Origin: Arctopsyche grandis
Taxonomy: Eukaryota; Arthropoda; Insecta; Trichoptera; Hydropsychidae
DNA: 64,000 bases
Direction of reading: 5' to 3'
Assembly (NCBI RefSeq): GCF_051622035.1
Contig: NC_135361.1
Coordinates: forward strand, 8,499,001 to 8,563,000
The notes under the pieces are model-generated. The model was given only the letters and a program-made list of their open reading frames with translations, did no database searches and was not told the origin of the DNA. This document shows, piece by piece, positions 33,121 through 43,832 of this stretch (position 1 is its first letter; each line of letters opens with the position of its first letter). Position numbers and translations under genes: made by a program.

Positions 33121-34344
33121 GTAATAAAAAGAAACTCAATTGAATTCAAGCATTTATTCTATGATAACCAATGAATGTACAAAGCTACATATGTATGTAT
33201 GTATAATTCCAAATATTAAAAAACAAGTTGAAAAACTACATATAAACAAACAATATTAATTATTTATAAATAAATACATAGACGAACGGGTAACATAAAA
33301 GCATCGTAAATTTAGTAAATATTGAGTTTTGCGGAATACGAAATGTGCGATAAATAGTAAAGTTGATACCGAACTATTGACAAGACACATGGGTCACTTC
33401 GCGAGCACTATTCCCAATTTTTCGCCAACAAGAACATTGTTGCTCGGAGTTGCGTAATTTAAAGGCTGTTATAAATCCATTAAATATTCATATTTGAGGC
33501 GAGGTAGGCGAGAATTTATGTATGTAAGTTTTTACTAAGTGCTAACAAGTTTCAAGGAAAAGGTTGTCTAAAAGCTTTTACATTGAAAAATAAAACAGAA
33601 AATGATTTACACTCAGCGTGTACACGTTCGCGTTAATATTACATTACATATTATTTTCAACGCATTCCGAAAGGTAAGCTCGCATTCATATGTACATATC
33701 AGATATATGAATTATACATACATATGTATGTATATTTACATATTAATTAATTTGGACAAGGTCGAAGTGTCTGATTCTGTCTGGAAAAAATAAATTTTTG
33801 TACGTACTAAAGCTGATGATATTTTGACCGGGCTTTTTCAGGGTTTTATTTTAGAACTGCTTTTTCAGGGTGCTCTATTTGGGTGAAATTCAGCATAAGA
33901 AAGCTGAAGGTGAAAGATCATGATGAAACTATGTACATATGTATTTAAAAGTCTTAAGGTGGTAATCCACATAGAGATCTGTCAACAGACAAATCAAAAG
34001 TCAATAGCAGTTTGCAAAAGCTATTTATTAGAGATCAGCATCTTGTTTGACAACAGATGAAGGTTAATGGATGTAAGTTGGATCAACAACCAGTCGGGTG
34101 ATCCTAGTTTTATTCATGGAATTTTTTCAGGGCTAAATATTTAAAGTTTTTAATTTTACCATATATCTTATTTTGCCCGATTTTTTCTTATTATTTACTT
34201 TCGGATTCAATTTATTTCATTCAAATATAAAAAAAATCAAATTATTTCAATATCGAATTATTGAGCGGTTGATCTGGTGCAAAATATCTGGAAAACTGTC
34301 TTGTTGTCGGATTCTTTAGAACGGTGGTAGCCTCATTTTTTGCT
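33121..34344. other. No gene recognised
   Basis: AT-rich DNA with TACATATGTA microsatellites near 33185-33205 and 33690-33735. No coding or mobile-element signature is seen. Confidence 0.45.
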
Positions 34345-34800
34345 TTTTACTAGCCTCTTCTTACTTTCACTTACGATTAATTCTAGTCAGAAGAAATTAC
34401 GGGTTGTTATCCGATCGTTTTCAAACTTTTCCATTTTGCTCGGTTTGGTCATCAATATAAGTGGAAATGACGTCCGCCATTACGATGGTGAAAAAATATC
34501 GTATTAGACACTTTGGAAATACTTCCTCGTATTTTATTTTATTTACATACATATTTTTCACATACATATATACAAATATACCAGGAAGGCTTAACAGGTA
34601 AACCCCAAATGCGCCTTCCTGATCCACATAATTATTACATAGATACATGTAAATCTAAATTGCTCCGCGACGTTTATCGAGAGTTTTTTTAACCTCTTAT
34701 TACTTTTCACCGTCATCTGGTCATGTCAGATTTTAATTGTTTAAACGCCTATAACTTTGTGTTTTTTCACTCTATATTTTTATTGCATAATTAAATTGGC
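34345..34800 (+). repeat. DR-1, copy 5, with embedded SINE-1 tail
   Basis: DR-1 runs from CCTCTTCTTACTTTCAC to CCTATAACTTTG. It is interrupted at about 34530-34650 by a minus-strand SINE-1 3' end, whose hairpin is CCAGGAAGGC 34581-34590 with GCCTTCCTG at 34613. The SINE is 5'-truncated. Confidence 0.7.
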
Positions 34801-34846
34801 ATAACCGAATCCCGATTTCTGTTTCAGTTCCGATTCCGATTAATTA

Positions 34847-35288
34847 CACTGTTCGACAAATGACGATTTTTTTTTGGTTCAGAGACGAGATATGACTTTT
34901 CTTATATGTAGATATATGCCCAGTGAATGTGGTAACAAAAAATGTTGATTGGCTCGAGATTCTGAGATATACATTTGTGTTTGTTAAATCGCGCGATTTT
35001 TGTTCGGTTGATGTTTCAAAATCTGTCAATTTCCTGTTCAAAATGAATATTGGAATCTATAGTCGGTTATTTTATCTTTCATTTGCAGTACTTTTCAGCT
35101 TTCAAATCTCTCCAAGTAGTCGGCCAGTTCAAAAGTCAAAAGTACGTATTTTAACTTGGGATTTTTTCCCACTGTTAATACTATTTTATCATACCAGATT
35201 CGTGCTTACTGGGTATTTTTTTATTCGTGTTTAGATCTATAAGAAAAGTCATATCTCGTCTGTGAACCATTTTTCGTGTCAAACAGTG
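34847..35288 (+). mobile_element. CACTG-ended MITE, copy 3, internally deleted
   Basis: The ends CACTGTTCGACA and AAACAGTG and the TIR segment GGTTCAGAGACGAGATATGA match copies 1 and 2. At 442 bp it lacks part of the right interior. Flanks TTA and CTA agree at two of three bases. Confidence 0.8.
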
Positions 35289-35291
35289 CTA

Positions 35292-36220
35292 TTACTATTC
35301 ATGTAATTGTAACTTTATTTTAAATCATGTATCAATCCGAAAGCACCCGCGTAAAATTTCAACGGGCATACAACTATGTAGTATTGTATATTTATGGTAA
35401 AGCTCTAAGCCGTGCAGTGAAAAAACCGAGCAAACGTTCCGACTATACAACACAACAAAATTTCCAGGACAATTTATAGACACTGCCACATACGTACATA
35501 CAACATAAACACATACATACATAGACAGAGAGGCAGTTTATCGCTTCGGCACGCTTCAGACAAAAAGCCGTTGATGTGGCACGTCCACGCTACATTTTAT
35601 CAGTTTCGAAGCTTTCGCCACTCGCCTGCATTATCCGGAGCGCGCGAAAGCTCTCGTTCGCGTCGAGGCCAACGCAACGAGATAAAAAAAAGAGCGGGGA
35701 AAACGCGGCGAGGAAACAAAGCTACAAAGCTCGATACAAAACGGTGGAAGGATGTAGATGGCGCGGTAACGGGAAGTTGCGGCCGGCCGTGATGAAGATT
35801 TATTGTCGGATTTTTCACGAAATATCCAGAGGGCTTTGCGCGGCAATATCCGGCCGAGAGTGCGTCACGTGCGCCGCGGGATTTGAGAGGCCCTGCAACA
35901 AACTAATGCCGCACGATATTTCTCGTCCGTGGTTGTGTGTGGTCGATGGCTTGTGATTTATAACCCGGTTGGCAAGCCCTGGACCGCTCCCACTTCTGAG
36001 GATGTTCGACTCTCGGACTCGTTCAGGATTTATAATGAACCGGGGAAATGTCTGCGCTCGTCGGTGGGATTGTAAACGTTGGATTGTGTGTGTGTGTGTG
36101 TGTGATATACAATAATAGATTGGAAAAACGAAAAATTTTGGCTTTCCCGCGATGAACTTGGCGGAAAAGTTACGTTAAATCAATGACGTACTCTGCTGGA
36201 ACAATTATTTATTTACAAAA
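35292..36220. other. GC-rich island, no gene assigned
   Basis: Positions 35570-36060 are GC- and CpG-rich compared with the rest of the window and carry overlapping ORFs on both strands with no domain. The block does not repeat elsewhere in the window. A (TG)n tract sits at 36087-36105. It may be a host regulatory or UTR segment. Confidence 0.4.
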
Positions 36221-36450
36221 AAAAAATCGGATGTGACCAACCCACGACTTTATCTATGTACTAGTTGAACCCGGCATGCGTTGCAATGCCATAATAACGC
36301 ATCCTGTTCCCGTTCCCATTTGTCGGTAAAACGCAGGCAGCTATTACATTGGTGGCGACGCGAAAACATTTGAAATTATAGGGTTGAAATGATCGTTCCC
36401 ATTTTTTCCCGTTTTTTTTTCACAGTAATCTTCCCGAATGTGCATACAAC

Positions 36451-37121
36451 AGATGCGGGGTATATCCTCAATATATCCAATATTTAATCGCCATAGTTCT
36501 TTATCAACGCTAAATAAAATAAAATTATATCACGCGCTCATATTACCATTATTAACCTATGCTTCACCTGTATGGAATAACGCCTCGAATACTAACCTTT
36601 CCAAGCTCCAAGTAATACAAAATAAATCCCTTAAAATAATTTATAATACACCCATATATACTAACCTGAAAAAACTGCATGCCATATATGATATTCCGTT
36701 TGTTACAGACATTACTAACAAAATAACCAGTAGATTCTATGACAGAATCACTAATAACCATACTAACACACTTGTGAAGAGTCTCGTTGATTACAACAAA
36801 ATGTCTATACCCTTCAGGTATAAACACAGATTACCTAAGCACAATCTGCTTTAGGTCATCGACTTTAGAGAGTCTTTAATTAATATTATGTATTAGATGT
36901 ATTATGAACATTTATAAGGATTGTAAATAGGTTTTTGAGCTCTTTTTCCTATTATGCTTTAGATTAACATTAGAATAATATAATTCTGTGATTACTAACC
37001 AAATTAAATTAAAATTGTAAAATAGAAAATGATCAGTAGATCAGTAGCTATTAAAATAGATATAAGATGAATTGTGAACATAATTTCGTAATAATAAAAA
37101 GCATTTAAAATCAAAAAAAAA
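36451..37121 (+). mobile_element. LINE-C (Jockey-like), 5'-truncated, 7-bp duplication
   Basis: A 671-bp insertion flanked by ATACAAC (36444-36450, 37122-37128). It contains the RT C-terminus, a 3' UTR beginning near CTTTAGGTCATCGACTTTAG, and an A-rich tail. Related tails are at 25416, 30554 and 42844. Confidence 0.88.
36453..36854 (+). pseudogene. LINE-C reverse transcriptase C-terminal fragment
   Basis: The frame reads RGISSIYPIFNRHSSLSTLN, then LPLLTYASPVWNNAS and LQVIQNKSLKII, the typical post-catalytic region of Jockey-clade RTs (LTYASPVW.....LQ..QNK.L+.I). It ends with a natural-looking stop at 36852. The frame is intact over this stretch, but the element lacks endonuclease and catalytic RT motifs because of 5' truncation. 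It is not functional by itself. Confidence 0.85.
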
Positions 37122-37860
37122 ATACAACAAATCCTGATAGTACCATCGTAATCGGTTGAATAGTTTAGGAGCCTATTAGAGACACGCAGGCAGACATTCA
37201 TTTTTATATATGTAGATTTGAGGAATATAAAAAGGATAAAAAACAAAATTCAATAATTAAACAAATATACACATTCACAAATACTGGCTATGAAAACATT
37301 TTCAATAAAAATTAGTCGCAAGTGTAGTTACATTTACACAAGACAAAAGTTCTACTTCCAGTTGTCGGATTTTGTTCAAATTTTTTTTAATACTTACTTA
37401 AAATCACTATAAATATTATACATATTAAATATCAAGAAGATAACAATAATTAAAAAGGTCAAAATAAAATAATGAAATTGCTTCCGGCTTATGAATTCTG
37501 ACCAAAACATTATCAACTCCAATTTAGTACATACATATACATATGTACATAGAATACAAATATAGATTTCAGCTTGATACCTTCAGGGGTGTGGAAAAAA
37601 TCGGGTGTTTACAACATTTTTGACTTTTACTTTTGAAGAAAACATTCCACTTCCAGTTAATTACATATGTATATTTAATTTTTTTTTTATTTTCATCACA
37701 TTGATACATGGATTTTACTTGATTTTTTTCGTGACACACAGACACACACCTTTTTTCTAGATCATGAAAACGTGATCAGTGATTGATTCTGAGTTCGAAT
37801 CAGTCAAAATCTCACAAAACCTCATGTATTATTTACTACGTTCATAAATAGATAAAGTAA

Positions 37861-38082
37861 AAATTAAACCAGAGCGACTTTTCAGGTTGTAATACTGTGA
37901 TTAAAAATATACAATGATTATTTGTCGCACTATGATGAACAGCGAGTGACCAGGACTTAAATTTTATTTTATTTCTCGAAATATGCTATTGTCTTTATGT
38001 TGGTCTTTTGCGTTGCGTTGGTCTTTTGCGCGACAGTCAAAAGCGCCCCGAAATAAACGCACCGACAAAACTGCGCGCCTAC
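37861..38082. other. No gene; AT-rich
   Basis: A short interval sharing only GAGTGACCAGGAC and a following ATTTTATTTTATT with about 22080-22110. Otherwise unremarkable. Confidence 0.45.
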
Positions 38083-38362
38083 AAAGATGTGTTTGTGGAT
38101 GATTTTCTTATAAATTCGTATTGTAGAAATGCTTGTTTTGATCGTATTGTATAAATGCTTGTATTGATAAATACTTTAAGTGCTACTTCGCACTTTTTGA
38201 CCATACATAGATGTCATGTATACATACTGTAAAAATACATAATAATAATTATGTATTTATATATATAATTTAGTGTTTGTTGATCTGTATAAGTACATAC
38301 ATATATTCGCTTCGGATCGATCTGTAAGACGAGTGTGTATGATCGATTGAATAAATAAAGAG
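38083..38362 (+). mobile_element. SINE-2 3' half
   Basis: It matches the last two-thirds of the 12841 SINE (GATGTGTTTGTGGATGATT, CATAGATGTCATG, TTGATCTGTATA). The hairpin is degenerate at about 38300-38333 with loop ending GATCTGTAAG. A GATCGATTGAATAAATAA tail follows. Confidence 0.75.
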
Positions 38363-38451
38363 GTCTCTCTGAATTGCACGCAGTACTACTGTTGGACATA
38401 CTTGCATTCATGGCTGTTACTACCTATTTCGCCCTCCATTCAATGTAATGC

Positions 38452-38484
38452 TATATAAGGTGCAATGCTCACGCACAGTCAGAT
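38452..38484 (+). promoter_or_regulatory. Possible pol II core promoter
   Basis: TATATAA at 38452-38458 lies about 29 bp before TCAGAT (38479-38484), one mismatch from the arthropod initiator. It could belong to an eroded LTR or the edge of a transposon. No downstream ORF supports a gene. Confidence 0.3.
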
Positions 38485-38499
38485 AGACACGCGAAATTA

Positions 38500-38634
38500 G
38501 TCACTCGAGATCCACTCATACACACAACAGTCGTCGGCACCAATTATCGTGTAACCGTCGCGCAACTAGTCGGGCGACAAAGTTGCACGGTGCGTGCCGA
38601 TGACTGTTGTGTGGATCTCGAGTGGATCTCGAGG
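38500..38634. repeat. Imperfect inverted repeat with a relic MULE terminus
   Basis: CTCGAGATCCAC...CAACAGTC at about 38506-38535 pairs with GACTGTTGTGTGGATCTCGA at 38602-38621. Within the loop, CACCAATTATCGTGTAACC (38539-38557) is the complement of a MULE terminus with one mismatch, pointing to an older element end facing the MITE. Confidence 0.55.
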
Positions 38635-39119
38635 GTTACACGACAATTGGTGCAAGTCCAAAAGGTTCAACGACAAAATGTACCCGAAAATTAGTGCACT
38701 GACAAAATGTACCCGCGACAAAATGTTCACGCGACAAAATGTACCCGCGACAAAATGTTCACGCGACAAAATGTCCACGGAAATAATGTTCAATCGACAA
38801 AATGTTCAAAAATCCTAAATTTTGAATGGAAAAAGTAACTTTTTATTGTATTATATATATTTATCGATGTATATGGTACTTTTTATCGTATAGATCGCGG
38901 ATGTTATTAAATTAGTATAAATTACAGGTGTTCTCAACCGTACCAACATATTCTTATTTAAATTGAACAATTACATTTTAAGCGAATGTCATTGTGACTC
39001 ATTGAATATCATTTTAAGATGTCATTGAATTAATTTAAATGTTAGGGGTTCTTAGCTGTACATTTTGTCTTACATTTTGTCGTTGAACCTTTTGGACTTG
39101 CACCAATTGTCGCGTCCCC
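38635..39119. mobile_element. MULE-derived MITE
   Basis: Left terminus GGTTACACGACAATTGGTGC and right terminus (complement) GGGGACGCGACAATTGGTGC match both ends of the 55009-61222 MULE. The interior carries the acaaaatgtacccgcg minisatellite and two ~98-bp arm monomers but no coding region. Flanks (GATCTCGAG, GTTGCACGA) do not match, so the target duplication is lost or the element recombined. Confidence 0.75.
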
Positions 39120-39594
39120 GTTGCACGACACGAAAAAATGTATGTGCGAAAAACAAGTTGACGGGTGTGGCATATCCCATCTACCTGCATGCATTAGTCT
39201 GGTCGCCCTCAACCAAGTCACTCGCAAGTCGCACGGTGCGGCCCGGCCCTTATGGAGCGACAAAGTGTACTTTTAAATTAAAAATAAATGTAAGACAAAG
39301 AGAAGAGCGAGCATTTCATATCATCATTCTGGATCCCGAACACAATCCTGATACAAACCCGAACAACTGTATTTTTTGAAAGTTTTGTATGGAATAGATA
39401 TAATTTAAAAAAAACTGCATATTCCACATATGTATATATGTACGTACACACTTCTGAAATCTGTCAACCAAATCGTAATAAAAACAATTTCATAAAAATA
39501 ATTCCAAAATAAAATGACAGATATATAACAGATCATATAACATATTTTTCAATTGAAATTTTTCAACACAGAGGTGGCGGAGAGGAGGTGACGT

Positions 39595-39626
<32 letters not shown>

Positions 39627-40641
39627 CCACATCCACACACCCACATCCACATCAAAAGGACCGTTTTCCCCGTGAAAATTCCTTCCGATTCATAAAGCTG
39701 CTGTGAACGTTTCACAGACTGGTTGGTCGGTTGGCTGAGAGTTAAAATCACGTAAACGTTAAATCGTTCAGTGCGCAAACCGACGAGACGATAATTCAGA
39801 AGTCGTAGCAGATGTAGCGAGCGTTATTCAATTTGCCGGCACGGTGCGGTACTTGCGTGCACACCCCTTATATACGCCAGATAGTACGAGGTATGTGAAA
39901 CGGGGTGGAAATGTACTGAAAAATCAGCCAAGACGAGAAAATACGACCACAAACTCGTGTGATCTTCGACAAAGTAACTGTATGTAAAACGAATTCAGCT
40001 TATCCTATACCTATGTATGTTTATGTATATACTATTAAACGAGCTAATTTTTATGAATTAAAACTGTATGTAATGTATTTAAAATTTTGCAGCTTGTTTA
40101 AATTTATTATTAAAATTATTTAAGTTTTGATATAAATTTTTCTAAATCCAGCTTTGTTGAGTGATCTTCTTAGTGTCCTTCAAGAAATTTTAATTTAATG
40201 GGCTTAAACAACTCCTATAGTCAGCTTTGAAGACGTCATTCGAAATCTAAGAGATAATCTTCCAAAACACTATCTTCTGCTACAGTTGCAATCCCTTTTC
40301 TTTTTCGAAATCTAGGCTTTTTAATGTTAGATCTGGTCGTTCTTAGCTGTTTTAATGTGACCAGTTCAATTGTTGTGCAATTTTAACCCCTTCAGAGTTT
40401 AATACAATAATGCTCATCCCCTTTAGATTCACTTAAATCGCTACTTTTTAAGATTTTATTACTGTCTTTAGAAGTATTTAGCAAAATTTAACAAAAAAAT
40501 TGCGTTTACAACTTCAAATGCGTAAAAAATAGCAACTCTTTTGTCACAACCTAAAACAGTACAGAAATCTCCCCAATTAATTATAAGAGACAGTGGAATT
40601 CTCTCTGTTTCTTGAGTACATACATACATACATCTGAATTT
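39120..40641. other. No gene; contains an (AC)n tract
   Basis: Positions 39598-39632 are an (AC)n microsatellite followed by CCCACATCCACA repeats. 39760-40000 is moderately GC-rich and unique. The remainder is AT-rich with no coding signal. Confidence 0.45.
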
Positions 40642-41141
40642 GGACGAATAAATGCCGCTTTTAAATCAAAAATGCTACTTTTTGTGAAGAAAAAGACCTT
40701 CGATCGCTGTGTTTTGCCAATGATGACGTATGGATGTGAAATTTGAACATTGAACGCCAAGATGCTACAAAAAGTCCAATAGACTCAAAGAATTATGGAA
40801 CGCTGTTTGATTGGCATAACAAAGAAAGACAAGAAGCGGGATACGTGGGTGAGAATTATGATAAGGGTAGAGGATATAGTGGATAGATTGAAGTGATTGA
40901 AATGGCAATGGGCGGCCCAAAAATCCAGAATAATGGACGAAAGGTGGACATAAGAAGTGCTAGAATGGTATCCGAGAGAATGCAAAATGGTAAAAGAAAA
41001 ACTGCTATACGAAATTAGGAAAATGGATGGGGCGACTTGGATGAGAGTTGCGCAAAATAGAAACGAGTGTTAGCGTGTTAGAGAGGCCTTCATCCAGCAG
41101 TATATGATAAATAGCTGTGAATGATGATGATTATGATGACA
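40642..41141 (+). pseudogene. RTE-type reverse transcriptase C-terminus, stops only
   Basis: One frame runs from 40642 to 41073 without frameshift but with about five internal stops. It contains CVLPMMTYGCEI, WQWAAQ, EVLEWYPRECK and WMRVAQNRNE, the usual RTE-clade end (VLP.MTYG.E.W, then W......W). Stops fall where Trp is common, suggesting point decay. A short 3' tail with GATGATGATTATGATGA at 41120-41141 suits an RTE 3' end. Upstream catalytic RT and endonuclease are missing. Confidence 0.78.
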
Positions 41142-42826
41142 CGTGTGTATATATCTCCCTGCAATCATTGTTTCTTGTGGGTTGCAGAAGTGAATAAAAT
41201 TGTCGATATAAATATACATAGTTGCTTCAGATATTAAGCCAAGGCTGTATGTTCTATAATACAGTATCCTTCATATTTTTGACCTTTAATACGATTGTAT
41301 AAGATATTCGAGTAAAATTAATTAAGTTTCACTATCTTTTATTAGATGTTGTGACTTCCTTGTGTATTCGCGTTCCTTCCATGTCCTATTTCCATTATTT
41401 GTTCCGTTCGTTTAAATGCACCCGTACAACAAAACCGAGAACTATTCAATTACGAAATTGCTACGACGGATTTAAGAGGGTTAACAGAATATTCCATTCC
41501 GCTTAATCGAAACGTCTGCCACACATAAAGAATAGAACATATCTGAAAATATAATACATATACGAAAGCGAAAGAAAAGGCGAAACCGTTCTTTTGGGGT
41601 GACACGTTAAACCATGCCCGCGTGCGTAATACATATTGTCACCCCTCATGCTGGTTACGAAAATGATGGAGCTTCTGACGGAAAAGAAGACGTTCGCGAG
41701 AGGGAGGGGGTGGAAGGGGATGAGTAGAATATTCCTATCGCGCCTTCTCATCTCATTTTTTCCACGCTGAAGGGACATTTCATACGAATTTCACACACAT
41801 CTTAATTGCTCGAATATTGTGTCGGCTCGATCGCTTACGCACGAAAATATTAAATCATATTACCAAAATGGCAACCATATCGCTAAATTGGGCTCTATCA
41901 GTATAAAAACCACATCGATAAAAAAAACTATCACAAATAAAATATATTTTGTATTTCAATTCCTGTTTCGATTAAGCCACCCATTGAAACATAAACGAGC
42001 AAAACCCTAGTAAATTATAATCTTGCAATAGACGATAGGCGAGACTTCTGGGAAAGATATCTATCCGAATAATCGTTAATTCGACTCGAAAACTTTTAGA
42101 TTGCCGCCTCATATAGCACGGAAAGCACTATTGATTCTCGCATTAGCCGTATTCGTAAAATCCGCGCCAAACGAACCGTGTTCTCGCCGATTGTGAATCA
42201 GGTCACTTCGTAATCAATTCGCATTTTCACTATGCAAATTTGACTTTCCTTCACTGGAAAAATTCACCCGTCTTGATTTATCGCCGCGGATCTTAAAAGG
42301 CGATTTGAAAAAATTGATAATTTAAAATCGCACCACCTCCATCTTCTTCTCCACCTCTTTGCATCTTGACGATGTGCAAATTTGTTTTTAAGCCTGCCCT
42401 TTCTTCGCGTCGCGAAAGCCAATGACTCGTCTGGAAGTCTCCGACAAAGCTGCCGTATTATTAAGTGGTTTGCGAAAAGTGGCTTATCAAAAGGGGAAAT
42501 AATTTAATAATTTTGCTCAGTTTTCCCACGGACGAAACTAGCGTCAAGTTTGAGATAAGCCGGGGAAATATTCCACTCGAGTGTGGATATCAAAGGAAAA
42601 GCTTGCGTGAGCGCCTCTCTACAGGTAGGTCGGGAAAACCCGTTCTTACCTCGACCGAAACACTGCATTTTCTTATTCCACTCGGCCTTTTTGTCGACTG
42701 TACAAACATTCTAGAACAACAAAACGAAAGCTTTGTTGTGTACCATCAAACGGCTGTAACGATATATCAACAGCGGACAAAGTAATAAGAAAAATGCCGA
42801 CTATCCAATGCCGAACAATTCGCTAG
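41142..42826. other. Single-copy block, no gene assigned
   Basis: Positions 41400-42790 match nothing else in the window and have more balanced composition. They contain ATGCAAAT at about 42233 (octamer-like) and a donor-like CTACAG|GTAGGT at 42619. ORF 42465-42785 has no recognisable domain. It could be conserved host noncoding DNA. Confidence 0.4.
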
Positions 42827-42843
42827 AATTAAGATAATACTAC

Positions 42844-43426
42844 TATTCTAACCTACTATGCTTCACCTGTATGAAATAACGCCTCGAATACTAACATTTC
42901 CAAGCTCCAAGTAATACAAAATAAATCCCTAAAAATAATTTATAAAACACCCATATATGTATGTATACTAACTTGAAAAAACTGCATGTCATATATAATA
43001 TTCCGTTTGTTACAGACATTACTAACAAAATAACCAGTACATTCTATGACAGAATCACTAATAACCATACTAACACACTTGTGAAGAGTCTCGGTGATTA
43101 ATGTTTATACCCTGCAGGTATAAACACAGACTACCTAAGGACAAACTAATCTGCTTTAGGTCATCGACTTTAGAGAGTCTTTAATTAATATTATGTATTA
43201 GATGTATTATGAGCATTTATAAGGATTGTAAATAGGTTTTTGAGCTCTTTTTCCTATTATGATTTACATTAACATTAGAATAATATAATACTATGATTAC
43301 TAAGCAAATTAAATTAAATTGTAATATAGAAAATGATCAGTATATCAGTAGCTATTGAAATAGATATAAAATGTATTGTGAACATAATTTCGTAATAATA
43401 AAAAGCATTTAAAAATCAAAAAAAAA
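42844..43426 (+). mobile_element. LINE-C with 17-bp target duplication
   Basis: A 583-bp copy bounded by AATTAAGATAATACTAC (42827-42843 and 43427-43443). The RT C-terminal region is recognisable by DNA similarity to 36549-36854 but carries stops and small indels. The 3' UTR is well preserved. Confidence 0.9.
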
Positions 43427-43592
43427 AAATTAAGATAATACTACATACACATATGTATATAGATATTATATAAAGGCAACCAATTTATTGTCTGGAATTT
43501 CAAACAGACTGGTAATTGGAATTATTGAGTAATATGTTCTTCTAAATACCTTTTTGTACGAAATACAGCCAATTCGTTGAGCATTTTATTTT

Positions 43593-43832
43593 TACATACG
43601 AACATTGGTGCATAGATATTGTATGTCTATTTTTGAATTTGTATCGAATTTTAAGTTTAAAGATGCTGTAATAATTCAGGTTTTTCTTTTCAAGTTAATT
43701 CATGTGGTATACACAAATTACCTTGAAAGGAAAAACTTGAATTATTCCAGCATCTACAAACTTAAAATTCGATATAAATTCAAATATGGACATATAATAT
43801 CTGTGCACCAAGACATCGATATGTGCCATGAC
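43593..43832. repeat. Palindromic element FB-1, copy 2
   Basis: Arms of roughly 95 bp: TTGGTGCATAGATATTGTAT, AATTTGTATCGAATTTTAAG and GATGCTGTAATAATTCA on the left, inverted on the right. The longer arms show the family pairs along most of its length. No ORF is supported. Confidence 0.75.

Larger units (their letters stand above)
36261..37216 (+). mobile_element. Element M inserted in K, itself split by LINE-C
   Basis: It starts CTAGTTGAACCCGGCATGCG and ends AGACATTCATTTTTATATAT then GTAGA. The uninterrupted K copy at 57130 shows the empty site, ATCTATGTA joined directly to TTTGAGGAATAT. Such CCCGGCA...TTTTTATATA ends are common in insect genomes, but I do not assign a superfamily. Confidence 0.6.
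36221..37860 (+). repeat. Repeat K, copy 2, holding nested insertions
   Basis: It opens with TGTGACCAACCCACGACTTT then ATCTATGTA and closes with ATAGATAAAGTAAA, so ACTTTATCTATGTA forms a subterminal inverted pair. The interior has several cactTCCGGTTgac-like blocks. It is split at 36261-37216 by element M. No ORF is credible and the class is unknown. Confidence 0.65.

Noticed and set aside
35571..35956. 126-codon ORF in the GC island as a host gene
   Set aside because: Several overlapping frames of similar length exist on both strands, as expected from high GC; no domain or splice pattern favours any.
5150..39632. Tandem repeats as a CRISPR array
   Set aside because: The tandem repeats in this window are microsatellites, LTR minisatellites or transposon arms with no unique spacers, and the genome is eukaryotic.
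42465..42785. 106-codon ORF with a donor-like CTACAG|GTAGGT
   Set aside because: No recognisable domain, no acceptor pairing, and the frame runs through the supposed donor.
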